Below, in pieces: positions 1-9,419 of a stretch of 64,000 bases of DNA; the first letter of the stretch is position 1, and every line of letters begins with the position of its first letter. Source of the DNA: an uncultured Flaviramulus sp. (GTDB lineage: Bacteria > Bacteroidota > Bacteroidia > Flavobacteriales > Flavobacteriaceae); contig CANLXL010000006.1 in assembly GCA_947495125.1 (NCBI GenBank), positions 244,554-308,553 of the forward strand, given 5' to 3'. The position numbers and the translations under genes were made by a program. Below the pieces are notes generated by a model. That model saw only the letters and a list, made by a program, of their open reading frames with translations. It had not been told where the DNA came from and ran no database searches.

Positions 1-620
1 TCGTATAAAGAGATATTCCAGAATACGGACTGATAGCCTCTCGCTGCAGCCGGTTGGTTTATAGCATAGACAACATGTTGTAAATGATTAGCAATGATGT
101 TCTCATGGGTATTTAAATAATGTTCACCATAATCTTTGGCAGCAAAATGGTCGAAGTACATTAAAAATTCAACTGTGGCTAAGGCACCTGCAAACTGTGA
201 ACTTACGGCAAAAACAAGATTTACAAATTCGCCGCAAAAGCTTTCTAAATGTTGCGGAGCCCGACTTTCGCCACCTATTTTCGTGAGGCCATCAAACAAA
301 AAGGGGTACATGCTTATGGAAACACAATAGGGTTTTAATGAGGTTTCGTCATGTACATATATTTCGTGAGATTCTATTTGTCTGGTATATTCATTCGCCA
401 GATCGTCACCAAAAAGTGATGCTATTTTTCGTTTTACCAGTGCTCTGTTCACCTGGATGTTAATGTCTTTATTTAATTCGGCCTCCATGGTCGCAATATT
501 TTTGGAGGTGACGTTGGCGTTGGTATCGACTTTGGATCCATCGGCAGCATTTGCCGAGTTTATATAGTGATCTATAAAATCAATTTTTTTGGTAACCTGG
601 TGTTGGGATAATCTAATCAT
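1..620 (-). CDS. nrdD: Anaerobic ribonucleoside-triphosphate reductase, N-terminal part (cut by window edge)
   Basis: Reading the minus strand from the ATG at 618-620 gives an open frame to the window edge (206 codons), beginning MIRLSQHQVTKKIDF. It contains the class III reductase stretches NVTSKNIATMEAELNKDI and SHEIYVHDETSLKPYCVS, then EFVNLVFAVSSQFAGA. Class III enzymes reduce NTPs to dNTPs using an oxygen-sensitive glycyl radical. The glycyl-radical C-terminus lies outside the window, so completeness cannot be judged. The start overlaps the stop of nrdG as ATGA (4 bp), so the pair is translationally coupled. The family call is firm because of the linked activase gene; the part seen is only the regulatory and early catalytic region. 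Confidence 0.85.
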   Translation of the reverse strand, partial: MIRLSQHQVTKKIDFIDHYINSANAADGSKVDTNANVTSKNIATMEAELNKDINIQVNRALVKRKIASLFGDDLANEYTRQIESHEIYVHDETSLKPYCVSISMYPFLFDGLTKIGGESRAPQHLESFCGEFVNLVFAVSSQFAGALATVEFLMYFDHFAAKDYGEHYLNTHENIIANHLQHVVYAINQPAAARGYQSVFWNISLY

Positions 621-1075
621 GAATTTTGGTTTTTTATAAATAAGTTATTAAGTAGTTTATTGGTCTTTAGCTCTATAAACTTCTGGTTGGTTTGAGGGCT
701 TGTCAAACCTCCTAAATCGGGGTTCCATTCGCCTGTTTTAAGCCAGTCCAGTTCTCTTTTTATAGTGTACGATATGGTGTTTTCTCCTGTATAGAGGCAT
801 CTTTTGTAGCCTTCTTTTTTAGCTAATTTCAATAATGAAACCAGTTCCTTTTCATGCCACTCGCCACCCATAAAAAGAACGCATGTCGCTAAACTTTTAT
901 ATTGATCAAGAAAAGAACGGTATAAATCTTTAGTGAGTTTTATACCATAGTTCCGCTTCCATAAAAAAGGTGAATGACAGCCTTTACATTTAAGAGGACA
1001 ACCGGTGATTGAAAAACAAAGACTGACTTCCCCCGGAACTTCTTGTAGCACCACTTGAAAATTGCAGTAATTCAT
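617..1075 (-). CDS. nrdG: Anaerobic ribonucleoside-triphosphate reductase activating protein (radical SAM)
   Basis: The 152-residue protein carries the radical SAM cysteine motif CxxxCxxC at C26, C30 and C33 (TGCPLKCKGCH), which binds the 4Fe-4S cluster, followed by the glycine-rich segment VLFMGGEW around residue 70. NrdG uses S-adenosylmethionine to make the glycyl radical on NrdD. Its length is normal for the family. It is the first gene of a two-gene minus-strand operon; nrdD starts inside its stop codon. No convincing TAnnTTTG promoter was found in the 342 bp upstream. Confidence 0.9.
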   Translation of the reverse strand: MNYCNFQVVLQEVPGEVSLCFSITGCPLKCKGCHSPFLWKRNYGIKLTKDLYRSFLDQYKSLATCVLFMGGEWHEKELVSLLKLAKKEGYKRCLYTGENTISYTIKRELDWLKTGEWNPDLGGLTSPQTNQKFIELKTNKLLNNLFIKNQNS

Positions 1076-1417
1076 ATTTTAAATTAAGATAAAAAGGTCT
1101 TTTAATATTTAATAAAAATATAATGTTTTGCAATGCGATGAGAAGTGAAGAGAATGAGTTATTAAATATGTTATTAACAATATTGTATAAGGGTAGTAAT
1201 TGCTGAAAGAAGCGGTTAAAGAAAAGCGTTGAAAATCGTATTAAAACAAATTCGAACAGGAAAAACCATTATTAAGATTTATGTATTCAAGCATTTTTTT
1301 TTAATTATTCACAATAAGAAATCGGGAAACAGCAAAAATTAATAAAACTTTGGTTTGCCTGCTTTCCTTAAGATATCCTTTACTACTTTTATGCTTAATT
1401 TTTACTAAAATAGAGAT
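1076..1417. other. Divergent intergenic region between nrdG and ppc
   Basis: This 342-bp gap must hold the promoters of the leftward nrdGD operon and the rightward ppc gene. It is very AT-rich and has no coding signal. The only distinct element is a direct repeat of GTTATTAA at 1158-1165 and 1170-1177, spaced 12 bp start to start, which could be a regulator site. A weak -7-like TACTTTTA lies at 1384-1391 before ppc. No clear FNR-type palindrome was found. Confidence 0.4.
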
Positions 1418-4006
1418 ATGTCCGTTGAGCCAAAATTAGTACGATTCAAGCAAAATGTATTGTCAAAATTTCAAATATACAATAGTATATTTATGACCTT
1501 ACCTTTTGATTCTATTACCAAAACCGGTGTGCTGCTTCCTTTATTTCATGAAACCTGCGAAAAAGGGTTTGCCAATGGTGATGATCCGACTACCATTGTG
1601 GAAACTTTCTTTAAAAAATATCAGGCTCGTAGAAACAGTCAAAGCCAAATTAACTTACTATTCAGATTTATACAATATATAGAAAGACAAGTTGTTCTGT
1701 TTGACGCGATCGAGGATGCCGCATTCCCTATTGTAAACAATATGGAAGGTATTGGAACATTGAGAAACCTTAAAGAAACGGCCATTGCTGAAAATAAACT
1801 GGACGATCTGCGTGCTTACCTCGAGGAATTTAAGGTGCGTATTGTATTAACCGCGCATCCTACACAGTTTTACCCGGGATCTGTTTTAGGGATTATCACC
1901 GATTTAACAGAGGCTATAAAAGACAATGACTTATCTAAGATCAGCAATTTATTTGGTCAGCTTGGAAAAACACCATTCTTTAAAAGAGAAAAACCAACGC
2001 CGTATAACGAGGCAAAAAGCTTGATATGGTACTTGGAAAACGTGTTTTATACCTCTTTTGGAGAGATCTATAATTACATTCAACAGAATATTTATGATGA
2101 TGGTAAAAAACATAACGAAATTATAAACGTTGGCTTTTGGCCTGGTGGAGACCGGGACGGCAATCCTTTTGTAAAGCCCGATACAACCATTAAAGTGGCC
2201 AATAAGTTAAAGCAGGCTGTGCTTAAGAAGTATTATGCCGATCTTAAGGATTTAAGACGTAAGCTTACATTTAGGGGTGTTGAAGAGCGCATTATAAAAC
2301 TAGAAACCATACTCTATAAGTATAGCATTAATTTAAATTATAGAAAGGCAATTTCTTCGCAGGAGCTTATTGTTGAACTATTGAGTATTAGAAACTTGAT
2401 TGTTAAAGAGCATCAGTCTTTATATGTTAATGAGATCAATAATTTGATCAACCGTGTGCATCTATTTGGGTATCATTTTGCGACCCTCGATATCCGTCAG
2501 GATAGCAGAATTCACCATAGTGTTTTTACGACCGTTATTGATCATTTAATTGAAAACGGAAGTGCATCATTTCCAAAGAATTATCATGAACTATCTGAAG
2601 CTGAACAGATCAAGATCTTATCTGAAGTTAAGGATGAATCCGTTGATATTGATGCTTTTGAAGATGAAATGGTTTATAACACATTGAAAACTATTGAAGC
2701 GATCAAAGTGATTCAGGCTACCAATGGAGAACGTGGGGCCAACCGATATATTATTAGTAATAATCAAACCGCATTGAATGTGATGCAGCTGTTTGCCATG
2801 CTAAAAATCGTTGCTTTTAAAGATGATCTGGTTGTCGATGTTGCACCGCTTTTTGAAACCATTACCGATTTAGAGAATGCTCCTGCTGTCATGGAGCAAC
2901 TCTATACCAATCCTGTATACCGAGCACATTTAGAACGTAGAGGGAATAAGCAGACCATCATGCTAGGTTTTTCAGACGGGACCAAAGATGGGGGGTATCT
3001 CATGGCCAACTGGGGAATTTTTAAAGCCAAAGAATTGCTTACGGCCATGTCCAGAAAATATGATATTACGGCGATATTTTTCGATGGTCGTGGTGGACCA
3101 CCGGCCAGAGGAGGTGGAAAAACACATCAGTTCTACGCTTCATTAGGACCAACAATTGAAGATAAAGAAGTACAGTTAACGATTCAGGGGCAAACCATAA
3201 GTTCGAATTTTGGAACATTGGACTCTTCACAATATAACCTAGAGCAACTTATCAGTTCCGGAGTATCAAACCGCATTGGAAAAGATACAAATGCGATGTC
3301 TAAGGACGACAAGCTCGTTATGAACGATTTGGCAGAAACCAGTTACGAGACTTATAAAAACTTTAAGAGTCACCCGAAGTTTATCCCGTATTTAGAGCGC
3401 ATGAGTACCTTAAAATACTATGCGAAGACAAATATAGGCAGTAGACCTTCCAAGCGTGGGAACTCCGATAAATTGGTGTTTTCAGATTTAAGAGCGATTC
3501 CTTTCGTGGGATCCTGGAGTCAGTTAAAGCAGAATGTTCCGGGCTTTTTTGGCGTGGGTACAGCCTTGAAGATCTATGAAGATAATGGTGAATTTGATAA
3601 AGTTGAACAGCTATATAACAACTCTAAATTCTTTAAAACATTATTAGAAAATAGTATGATGTCTTTAACCAAATCCTTTTTCGATTTGACGAAATACATG
3701 TCTGAAGACGTTGAGTTTGGTGAGTTCTGGACGATTATCTATAAGGAATATATCACCACAAAAAGATTGCTTTTAAAGCTGACAGGCTATCAGGAATTAA
3801 TGCAAAACGAACCTTCAGGAAAGGCGTCTATCGAAGTTAGAGAGTCCATAGTTTTACCATTGCTTACCATACAACAGTATGCCTTAAAGAAAATTCAGCA
3901 GTTGGAAAAAGAAGATATTAAGGACACCGAACAACTTGAAATTTTTGAAAAAATAGTGACCCGGTCATTATTCGGAAATATCAATGCGAGTAGAAATTCG
4001 GCTTAG
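1418..4006 (+). CDS. ppc: Phosphoenolpyruvate carboxylase
   Basis: The 862-residue protein has the three PEPC signatures in order: LTAHPTQ with the catalytic His at 147, GFWPGGDRDGNPF near 239-251, and FFDGRGGPPARGGGKTH near 553-569. The enzyme carboxylates PEP to oxaloacetate and so refills the TCA cycle. The third motif, with SDGTKDGGYLMANWG before it and QGQTISSNFGT after it, differs from the proteobacterial forms (SDSAKDAG, GRGGSIGRGG) and matches the divergent Bacteroidota lineage as I know it. The C-terminus ends NASRNSA rather than the usual QNTG. It is monocistronic and converges on the ygiQ-type gene. Confidence 0.93.
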   Translation: MSVEPKLVRFKQNVLSKFQIYNSIFMTLPFDSITKTGVLLPLFHETCEKGFANGDDPTTIVETFFKKYQARRNSQSQINLLFRFIQYIERQVVLFDAIEDAAFPIVNNMEGIGTLRNLKETAIAENKLDDLRAYLEEFKVRIVLTAHPTQFYPGSVLGIITDLTEAIKDNDLSKISNLFGQLGKTPFFKREKPTPYNEAKSLIWYLENVFYTSFGEIYNYIQQNIYDDGKKHNEIINVGFWPGGDRDGNPFVKPDTTIKVANKLKQAVLKKYYADLKDLRRKLTFRGVEERIIKLETILYKYSINLNYRKAISSQELIVELLSIRNLIVKEHQSLYVNEINNLINRVHLFGYHFATLDIRQDSRIHHSVFTTVIDHLIENGSASFPKNYHELSEAEQIKILSEVKDESVDIDAFEDEMVYNTLKTIEAIKVIQATNGERGANRYIISNNQTALNVMQLFAMLKIVAFKDDLVVDVAPLFETITDLENAPAVMEQLYTNPVYRAHLERRGNKQTIMLGFSDGTKDGGYLMANWGIFKAKELLTAMSRKYDITAIFFDGRGGPPARGGGKTHQFYASLGPTIEDKEVQLTIQGQTISSNFGTLDSSQYNLEQLISSGVSNRIGKDTNAMSKDDKLVMNDLAETSYETYKNFKSHPKFIPYLERMSTLKYYAKTNIGSRPSKRGNSDKLVFSDLRAIPFVGSWSQLKQNVPGFFGVGTALKIYEDNGEFDKVEQLYNNSKFFKTLLENSMMSLTKSFFDLTKYMSEDVEFGEFWTIIYKEYITTKRLLLKLTGYQELMQNEPSGKASIEVRESIVLPLLTIQQYALKKIQQLEKEDIKDTEQLEIFEKIVTRSLFGNINASRNSA

Positions 4007-4146
4007 GGTTTTTACATGGATACGTCGAACAGGCTAAATCAAATCGCACTTTTGTTAATTTGAACAGCTCATCGTATTTTCATTAAAGGAATGTTTTAGC
4101 TTATTTAGCCATGAGGATTTTTTAACGGAATGTAGAGTGCATCCTA

Positions 4147-6096
4147 CTATCGCTTCTTCTTAGATCTAAATTTAGCCTTGTCCTTCCGTCGATTAAAAGG
4201 AATGGCATCATTAAAAGTATGCTTTGGTTTACCCGGTTTGTTTTTGCGCCATTTATCATTTTCCGGTAAGAGTACGTTTAGTAAATCCTGGCGCCCCAAT
4301 TTATTCAAGGTCTTTTTAATCCAGTCTTTATTTTCGTTTTTATACCAAAAGAAAAAACGGTGTTGCTCATCCTTTTCCTTACGTGTTTTAGGTGTATTTA
4401 CTTTTTTGAGTGTATATGGATGATACCCGCTATAATAAATGACTGTAGCTACCGTCATAGGTGTTGGTGTAAAACCTTGTACCTGTTCAAGCTGAAAACC
4501 CAGATCCTTGGTTTCGGCAGCGAGATTCGCCATATCTTCAGCTTCGCATGCGGGATGATTTGAAATAAAATACGGGATTAATTGTAGTTTTAATTTATGC
4601 TTGATATTAATCTTATCAAAACGTTCCTTAAATTTATGGAAATAAGTAAACGAAGGTTTCCGCATCAGCTTTAAAACCGGATCACTGGTATGTTCGGGAG
4701 CTACTTTAAGTCTGCCCGATACATGTTTGGTCATCACTTCTTCAGTATAATCATCTAATTCCTTGGCATCGGCATTCTTATTGAATTCCGGTACCAACAT
4801 ATCATGGCGAATACCACTTCCGATAAAGGACTTCTTCACTTTAGGATGACTATCTACGGCTTTATATAAGTCAGTAAGAGGTTTATGGGAGGTATCCAAA
4901 TTACTGCAAATAACAGGAGAAATACAGGAAGGTGCGACACATTTATCACATATAGATTGTATTTTACCTTTCATCTTATACATATTCGCACTAGGGCCTC
5001 CAATATCCGAAAGGTAGCCTTTAAAATCGGGCATATTGGCAACAGTATCAACCTCTCTTAATACAGATTCCTGGCTACGAGACGCAATAAACTTCCCTTG
5101 ATGTGCCGAAATGGTACAGAAACTACAACCACCAAAACAACCCCGATGTACGTTTATGGAAAACTTGATCATTTCGAAAGCAGGTATCGGTCCGCGTTTA
5201 TTGTATTTCGGGTGTGGTAATCGTGTGTAGGGTAAATCGAAAGAGGCATCAATTTCTGCTTCCGTCATTGTTGGATATGGCGGGTTGATCATCAAAGTCC
5301 GATTTCCGACTTTCTGAAAAATACGTCGTGCCATCAATTTATTAGATTCCTGTTCGATGGTCTTAAAATTAGAAGCAAATGCTTTTTTATCTTTCAAACA
5401 GACGTCGTGCGATACAATTTCAACATCTTCCCAATTACTGTTCTTTGGAATTTTGGCCTCTTGTGCAATAAGCACTGCCGTTTGCTTTATCGTAGTAATA
5501 CTGCTAAAAGGAACCCCTTTCTGTAATAAACGTACGACCTCCCGTAAAGGTTGTTCTCCCATGCCATATACCAGCATATCTGCCTTCGAGCTTTCTAAAA
5601 TCGTTGGCATTAATTGGTCACTCCAATAATCGTAATGTGTAACACGTCTTAGTGAGGCTTCGATTCCTCCGATTAAAACCGGAACATCCGGCCATTTTTC
5701 TTTTAAGATCTTAGAATACACCGTTGTGGCATAATCGGGGCGAAAACCAATATCTCCATTTGGTGTATAGGCATCTTTATCACGTTTCTTTTTATTGGCG
5801 TTATAATTGCTAATCATGGGGTCCATGCAGCCACCGGTGACTCCAAAAAATAACTTCGGAGCTCCCAATTTCACAAAATCCTGAAGGTTATCATTTACAT
5901 TGGGTTGTGGTACCACGGCAACGCGCAGACCGTAGCTTTCTAAAATACGACCTATTACTGCAGGGCCAAAGGACGGATGGTCAACATAAGCATCCCCACT
6001 AAATAAAATAACATCGAGTGCTTCCCAACCGCGTATTTTAACCTCTTTATTTGTGGTAGGTAACCAATCAGAAAGTTTCAAGTCTTGCATAGCCAT
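4147..6096 (-). CDS. YgiQ family radical SAM protein
   Basis: The 649-residue protein has the YgiQ N-terminal domain (ALDVILFSGDAYVDHPSFG, then GGIEASLRRVTHYDYWSD) and a central radical SAM core with CFGGCSFC (CxxxCxxC) in NVHRGCFGGCSFCTISAHQG. Extra cysteines occur in SICDKCVAPSC. The C-terminal tail is lysine/arginine-rich (KGKPKHTFNDA... RSKKKR), typical for the family. YgiQ proteins are widespread and their substrate is unknown. Two in-frame ATGs lie two codons apart at the start; the upstream one is taken. A -7-like TAATTTTG is present at 6108-6115 on the minus strand. It faces the beta-barrel gene at 6243 divergently. Confidence 0.9.
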   Translation of the reverse strand: MAMQDLKLSDWLPTTNKEVKIRGWEALDVILFSGDAYVDHPSFGPAVIGRILESYGLRVAVVPQPNVNDNLQDFVKLGAPKLFFGVTGGCMDPMISNYNANKKKRDKDAYTPNGDIGFRPDYATTVYSKILKEKWPDVPVLIGGIEASLRRVTHYDYWSDQLMPTILESSKADMLVYGMGEQPLREVVRLLQKGVPFSSITTIKQTAVLIAQEAKIPKNSNWEDVEIVSHDVCLKDKKAFASNFKTIEQESNKLMARRIFQKVGNRTLMINPPYPTMTEAEIDASFDLPYTRLPHPKYNKRGPIPAFEMIKFSINVHRGCFGGCSFCTISAHQGKFIASRSQESVLREVDTVANMPDFKGYLSDIGGPSANMYKMKGKIQSICDKCVAPSCISPVICSNLDTSHKPLTDLYKAVDSHPKVKKSFIGSGIRHDMLVPEFNKNADAKELDDYTEEVMTKHVSGRLKVAPEHTSDPVLKLMRKPSFTYFHKFKERFDKINIKHKLKLQLIPYFISNHPACEAEDMANLAAETKDLGFQLEQVQGFTPTPMTVATVIYYSGYHPYTLKKVNTPKTRKEKDEQHRFFFWYKNENKDWIKKTLNKLGRQDLLNVLLPENDKWRKNKPGKPKHTFNDAIPFNRRKDKAKFRSKKKR

Positions 6097-6242
6097 GCAA
6101 AAATAGTCAAAATTAACTCATTAAGTTTCAAATCGGGACATCATATAGTTAGATAGCGAAGTCTTTCACCATGCGCAAATGTTAAATATAGTAAGTATTA
6201 ACAACTATTAACGACCGCATATATACTGTTAATTGCCGCGCT

Positions 6243-7214
6243 ATGAATTTTAAAAGATATATATTCATTTCATTTATTTTTTGCTTTTCCAAAATTCATA
6301 CGCAAACGTGTTGCTCGGGTGGTATCCCGCTTTCAAACAGCATAGGCTTGGAGACATCAGAGCAAGGAGCACTTCAAATAGGCTTAAATTATGATTACAA
6401 TAATTTAAACACGCTCAATAGCGGTTCGGAAACTTTAAATGATAATGCGAGGCTGCGTATCACACATTCTGCACTGCTTAACTTAGGGTATTCAATTACA
6501 AACCAACTTTCCATTGAAGGCTTATTGACCTGGGTCAATCAACGTCGAAAAATAACACAGTTTGGCAATGAAAACCTCGATCAATCCTCGGGCATTGGAG
6601 ATGCCATTCTTTTAGCCAAGTACAACTTTAACAATACACTGGGTAAGGAAAGCGATTTGGCAATTGGCATAGGAACCAAAATACCCTTAGGATCATCTAC
6701 CGAAACAAACACTCAGGGTATAACACTTAATGCAGACCTTCAACCGGGAAGCAACGCCTGGGATATTATCTATTTAATTCAAGCCTCTAAGCGGTTTGGA
6801 TTCCGACCGTCTTTAACATTCTCCTCAAGAGTCATCTATAGAGACACCGGAACTAACCCGTCTTATTTTGACAATTCAACTTATAAATTTGGAAATGAAT
6901 TTCAGGCATATCTTGGCGCTTCAGATCAATTTGTGTTTTTTAAAACGCTAATAAATCCAAGCTTGACCTTAAAGTATAGAGACGCCAATATTGATGAAAT
7001 TGGTGGTTTTGATTTAAACAATACCGGCGGTAATTGGCTTTTTATTATCCCAAACGTCTCTTTTAATCTCACGCCAAACATTGTCTTTTCTGCCAAAGCA
7101 GAGCTTCCTATTTATAGTTATGTAGATGGCACCCAACTCACGCCGACCTACAGAATCACCTCAGGGGTTTTGATAAAAATTCCCAAAAAACAAAATAGTA
7201 TTAATATAAACTAA
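6243..7214 (+). CDS. Outer-membrane beta-barrel protein, transporter-like (possibly Phenol_MetA_deg family)
   Basis: A signal peptide of about 20 residues (MNFKRYIFISFIFCFSKIHTQ) is followed by TCCSGG and then roughly 290 residues of alternating hydrophobic and aromatic strands (LRITHSALLNLGYSITNQLSIEGLLTW, ASKRFGFRPSLTFSSRVIYR), as expected for a beta-barrel. The pattern resembles the putative transporter family PF13557, but this is recognition rather than a search result. The double cysteine just after the cleavage site is odd and might bind metal or form a disulfide. It is the first of four same-strand envelope genes; only 5 bp separate its stop from the next start, so co-transcription with the DUF3179 genes is likely. 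Confidence 0.6.
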   Translation: MNFKRYIFISFIFCFSKIHTQTCCSGGIPLSNSIGLETSEQGALQIGLNYDYNNLNTLNSGSETLNDNARLRITHSALLNLGYSITNQLSIEGLLTWVNQRRKITQFGNENLDQSSGIGDAILLAKYNFNNTLGKESDLAIGIGTKIPLGSSTETNTQGITLNADLQPGSNAWDIIYLIQASKRFGFRPSLTFSSRVIYRDTGTNPSYFDNSTYKFGNEFQAYLGASDQFVFFKTLINPSLTLKYRDANIDEIGGFDLNNTGGNWLFIIPNVSFNLTPNIVFSAKAELPIYSYVDGTQLTPTYRITSGVLIKIPKKQNSININ

Positions 7215-7219
7215 ACGCT

Positions 7220-8293
7220 ATGAAAAAGAATATAATATACTATCTCCTGGCAACAATATTTGTTGCTTGTGCCGGCAGTGATGTTGGTGATACCGGAGAT
7301 GAATCCGGAGGGAATGGCTCTGCCGGAACAGGTTTAGCCGGGAATTGGTTAATTCCAAAATCGGAAGTTAGAGACGGAGGACCGGGTAAAGATGGCATCC
7401 CTTCCATAGATAACCCTAATTTTATAAGTGTAACCCAGGTGGATTTTTTAAGTGATAACGATCTGGTTGTTGGTATCCTTAGCGGAAATATAGCGCGAGC
7501 CTATCCTCATGTTGTATTAGACTGGCATGAAGTCGTAAACGATAAAATAAATGAAGACTATGTCACTATTAACTATTGTCCGCTAACCGGTACCGCCTTT
7601 GGATGGGAAAGTAAGACGAATGATGAGAAAACAACATTTGGGGTTTCAGGATTATTGTACAATGCGAATTTAATTTTGTACGATAGAAACACCGGAAGCA
7701 ATTGGTCGCAATTAAGATTGCAGGCCGTTAATGGTGAACTCATTGGTAACGAGCCCGGACTGATACCTGTTGTAGAAACCAATTGGAAAACCTGGAAAAC
7801 CCTTTACCCGAACACCAAAGTGTTAAGCACAAATACCGGATTCTCAAGAAATTACGGTGTTTATCCTTATGGTGAATATAAGACGAACCATAGTTATTTT
7901 GTCTTTCAACCATCGATAACAAACAATGCTTTGCCTAATAAAGAGCGCGTTTTAGCTATTATAGATAATGGGAAAGCTAAGGTTTATCCATTTTCAAAGT
8001 TTGAAAACGGAAAGGCATTTAAAGATACTTTTGAAGGTGAAGACTATGTAATTGTAGGGAATGAAAATCTTATTACGCCGTTTAAACTGGACGATACAAC
8101 TTCAGATCTTGATTTTAGTTATGACTTCAGTAATTCAGAAGCATTTTTTAAAGATAATGAAGGGAATACATGGAATGTTTTTGGGGAAGCGATTATCGGC
8201 CCAAGAGTAGGTGATAGACTAACTCCCGCAAAAGGGGTCGCAAGTTTTTGGTTTGCTATCGCTGCGTTTTACCCCAATCCTGAAATTTATTAA
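7220..8293 (+). CDS. DUF3179 domain-containing lipoprotein (copy 1)
   Basis: The 357-residue protein has a lipoprotein signal with lipobox FVAC at residues 14-17, then a Gly/Ser/Asp-rich linker and a DUF3179 domain. Supporting motifs are NWLIPKSEVRDGGPGKDGIPSIDNP, DLVVGILSGNIARAYPHVVLDWHEVVND, INYCPLTGTAFGW, and FGVSGLLYNANLILYDRNTGSNWSQ. The function of DUF3179 is unknown to me. Many members have YCPLC; here the second cysteine is replaced by Thr. The protein should sit in a membrane facing the periplasm or surface. It is very similar to the next gene along its whole length, so the pair arose by tandem duplication. Confidence 0.85.
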   Translation: MKKNIIYYLLATIFVACAGSDVGDTGDESGGNGSAGTGLAGNWLIPKSEVRDGGPGKDGIPSIDNPNFISVTQVDFLSDNDLVVGILSGNIARAYPHVVLDWHEVVNDKINEDYVTINYCPLTGTAFGWESKTNDEKTTFGVSGLLYNANLILYDRNTGSNWSQLRLQAVNGELIGNEPGLIPVVETNWKTWKTLYPNTKVLSTNTGFSRNYGVYPYGEYKTNHSYFVFQPSITNNALPNKERVLAIIDNGKAKVYPFSKFENGKAFKDTFEGEDYVIVGNENLITPFKLDDTTSDLDFSYDFSNSEAFFKDNEGNTWNVFGEAIIGPRVGDRLTPAKGVASFWFAIAAFYPNPEIY

Positions 8294-8333
8294 GGCTTTT
8301 GAAATATTAATGCATTATGAAACAATATTAAAA

Positions 8334-9338
8334 ATGAAGAAATCTGCAATACCTGTAGTTGTCCTGTTTTTGATTTTAAACGCCTGCAGTAAAAGAGTTG
8401 ATACTACAAATTCGGACGCGGCATTTGAAAACACAGATCAGGGATGGTTGATTCCTTTTTCAGAGATTGTAGATAGCGGTGGTGGAAAGGAGACTATTCG
8501 ATCGATCAATAACCCTACATTTTTAGAGCTGTCCAATCCCGGAAATGATTACTTAAAAGACGATGATTTAGTCGTTGGTACCATTTCGGGAGGCAAAGCA
8601 AAGGCCTACCCACATAGGATATTAAATTTTCATGAAATTGTAAATGATACCGGAATAACCATTAATTATTGTCCGCTAACCGGAACCACTTTTGGCTGGG
8701 ATAATACCAGGTCGTTGTTTGGTGTTTCCGGATTACTATATCAAAACAATCTCATTTTATACGATCATCAGACCGACAGTAACTGGTCGCAATTAAAACT
8801 TCAATGTGTTAATGGGACATTAATTGGGGAAGAGCCCGTGCTAGAGACCATCGTTGAAACCAATTGGAAAACATGGAAGGCCTTATATCCCGAGACATTA
8901 GTACTAAAAGGAACGGCAGAACAAACTTCAAAAATCAACGTAAAGCATAGACGTGTTAGTGCCTCTGGCTCAGGAAAAGAACGCGTTTATGCGATTATCA
9001 ATACTCAGGGCGACTCAAAAATATATGACTTTAATACGTTTAGTGATGGCAAAGCCCTTAAAGATACATTTAACGACAAAACCTATCTTATTGTTGGGGA
9101 TGAACATTTAATGGTTTCCTTCGAACTTGACGCTGATACCAAGGAGGTAGAATTTGAATATAGTTTTAATAACACCACATCGTTTTTTTCCGATAATGAA
9201 GGCAACACCTGGAATGCCTTTGGAATAGCACTTTCAGGGCCCAGAGTTGGAAACGTCATGAAAGCCACAACAGCTGTAGTAGGATTTAGTATTGCCATTG
9301 ACGATTTTTACCCTAGCGCATTAAGATATTCGAACTAA
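8334..9338 (+). CDS. DUF3179 domain-containing lipoprotein (copy 2)
   Basis: I place the start at ATG 8334 because it opens a clean lipoprotein signal (MKKSAIPVVVLFLILNAC, Cys at 18). The in-frame codon at 8253 lies inside the upstream gene. The 334-residue product repeats every DUF3179 landmark of its neighbour: NNPTFLEL, DDLVVGTISGGKAKAYPHRILNFHEIVND, INYCPLTGTTFGW, FGVSGLLYQNNLILYDHQTDSNWSQL, and FFSDNEGNTWNAFGIALSGPRVG. It lacks about 20 residues around the YPYGEYKTNHSYF segment of copy 1. It is probably in an operon with the two preceding genes. Confidence 0.85.
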   Translation: MKKSAIPVVVLFLILNACSKRVDTTNSDAAFENTDQGWLIPFSEIVDSGGGKETIRSINNPTFLELSNPGNDYLKDDDLVVGTISGGKAKAYPHRILNFHEIVNDTGITINYCPLTGTTFGWDNTRSLFGVSGLLYQNNLILYDHQTDSNWSQLKLQCVNGTLIGEEPVLETIVETNWKTWKALYPETLVLKGTAEQTSKINVKHRRVSASGSGKERVYAIINTQGDSKIYDFNTFSDGKALKDTFNDKTYLIVGDEHLMVSFELDADTKEVEFEYSFNNTTSFFSDNEGNTWNAFGIALSGPRVGNVMKATTAVVGFSIAIDDFYPSALRYSN

Positions 9339-9419
9339 AATCCGCACCTCATGAATTTAATATGATGACATTTTTGTGTTAAGCCGATGTATTAATAACT
9401 AATCAAATTGTTATTAATC

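Noticed and set aside
136..330. Small plus-strand frame at the left edge
   Set aside because: It lies antisense to nrdD, which reads continuously on the minus strand with clear class III reductase motifs.
1158..1177. FNR-type palindrome before nrdG
   Set aside because: Only a direct repeat of GTTATTAA is present; it does not fit an inverted FNR or NrdR box, so it is reported as an unassigned repeat.
8253..8333. Upstream start of the second DUF3179 gene
   Set aside because: It lies inside the first DUF3179 gene, and ATG 8334 gives a proper lipoprotein signal.
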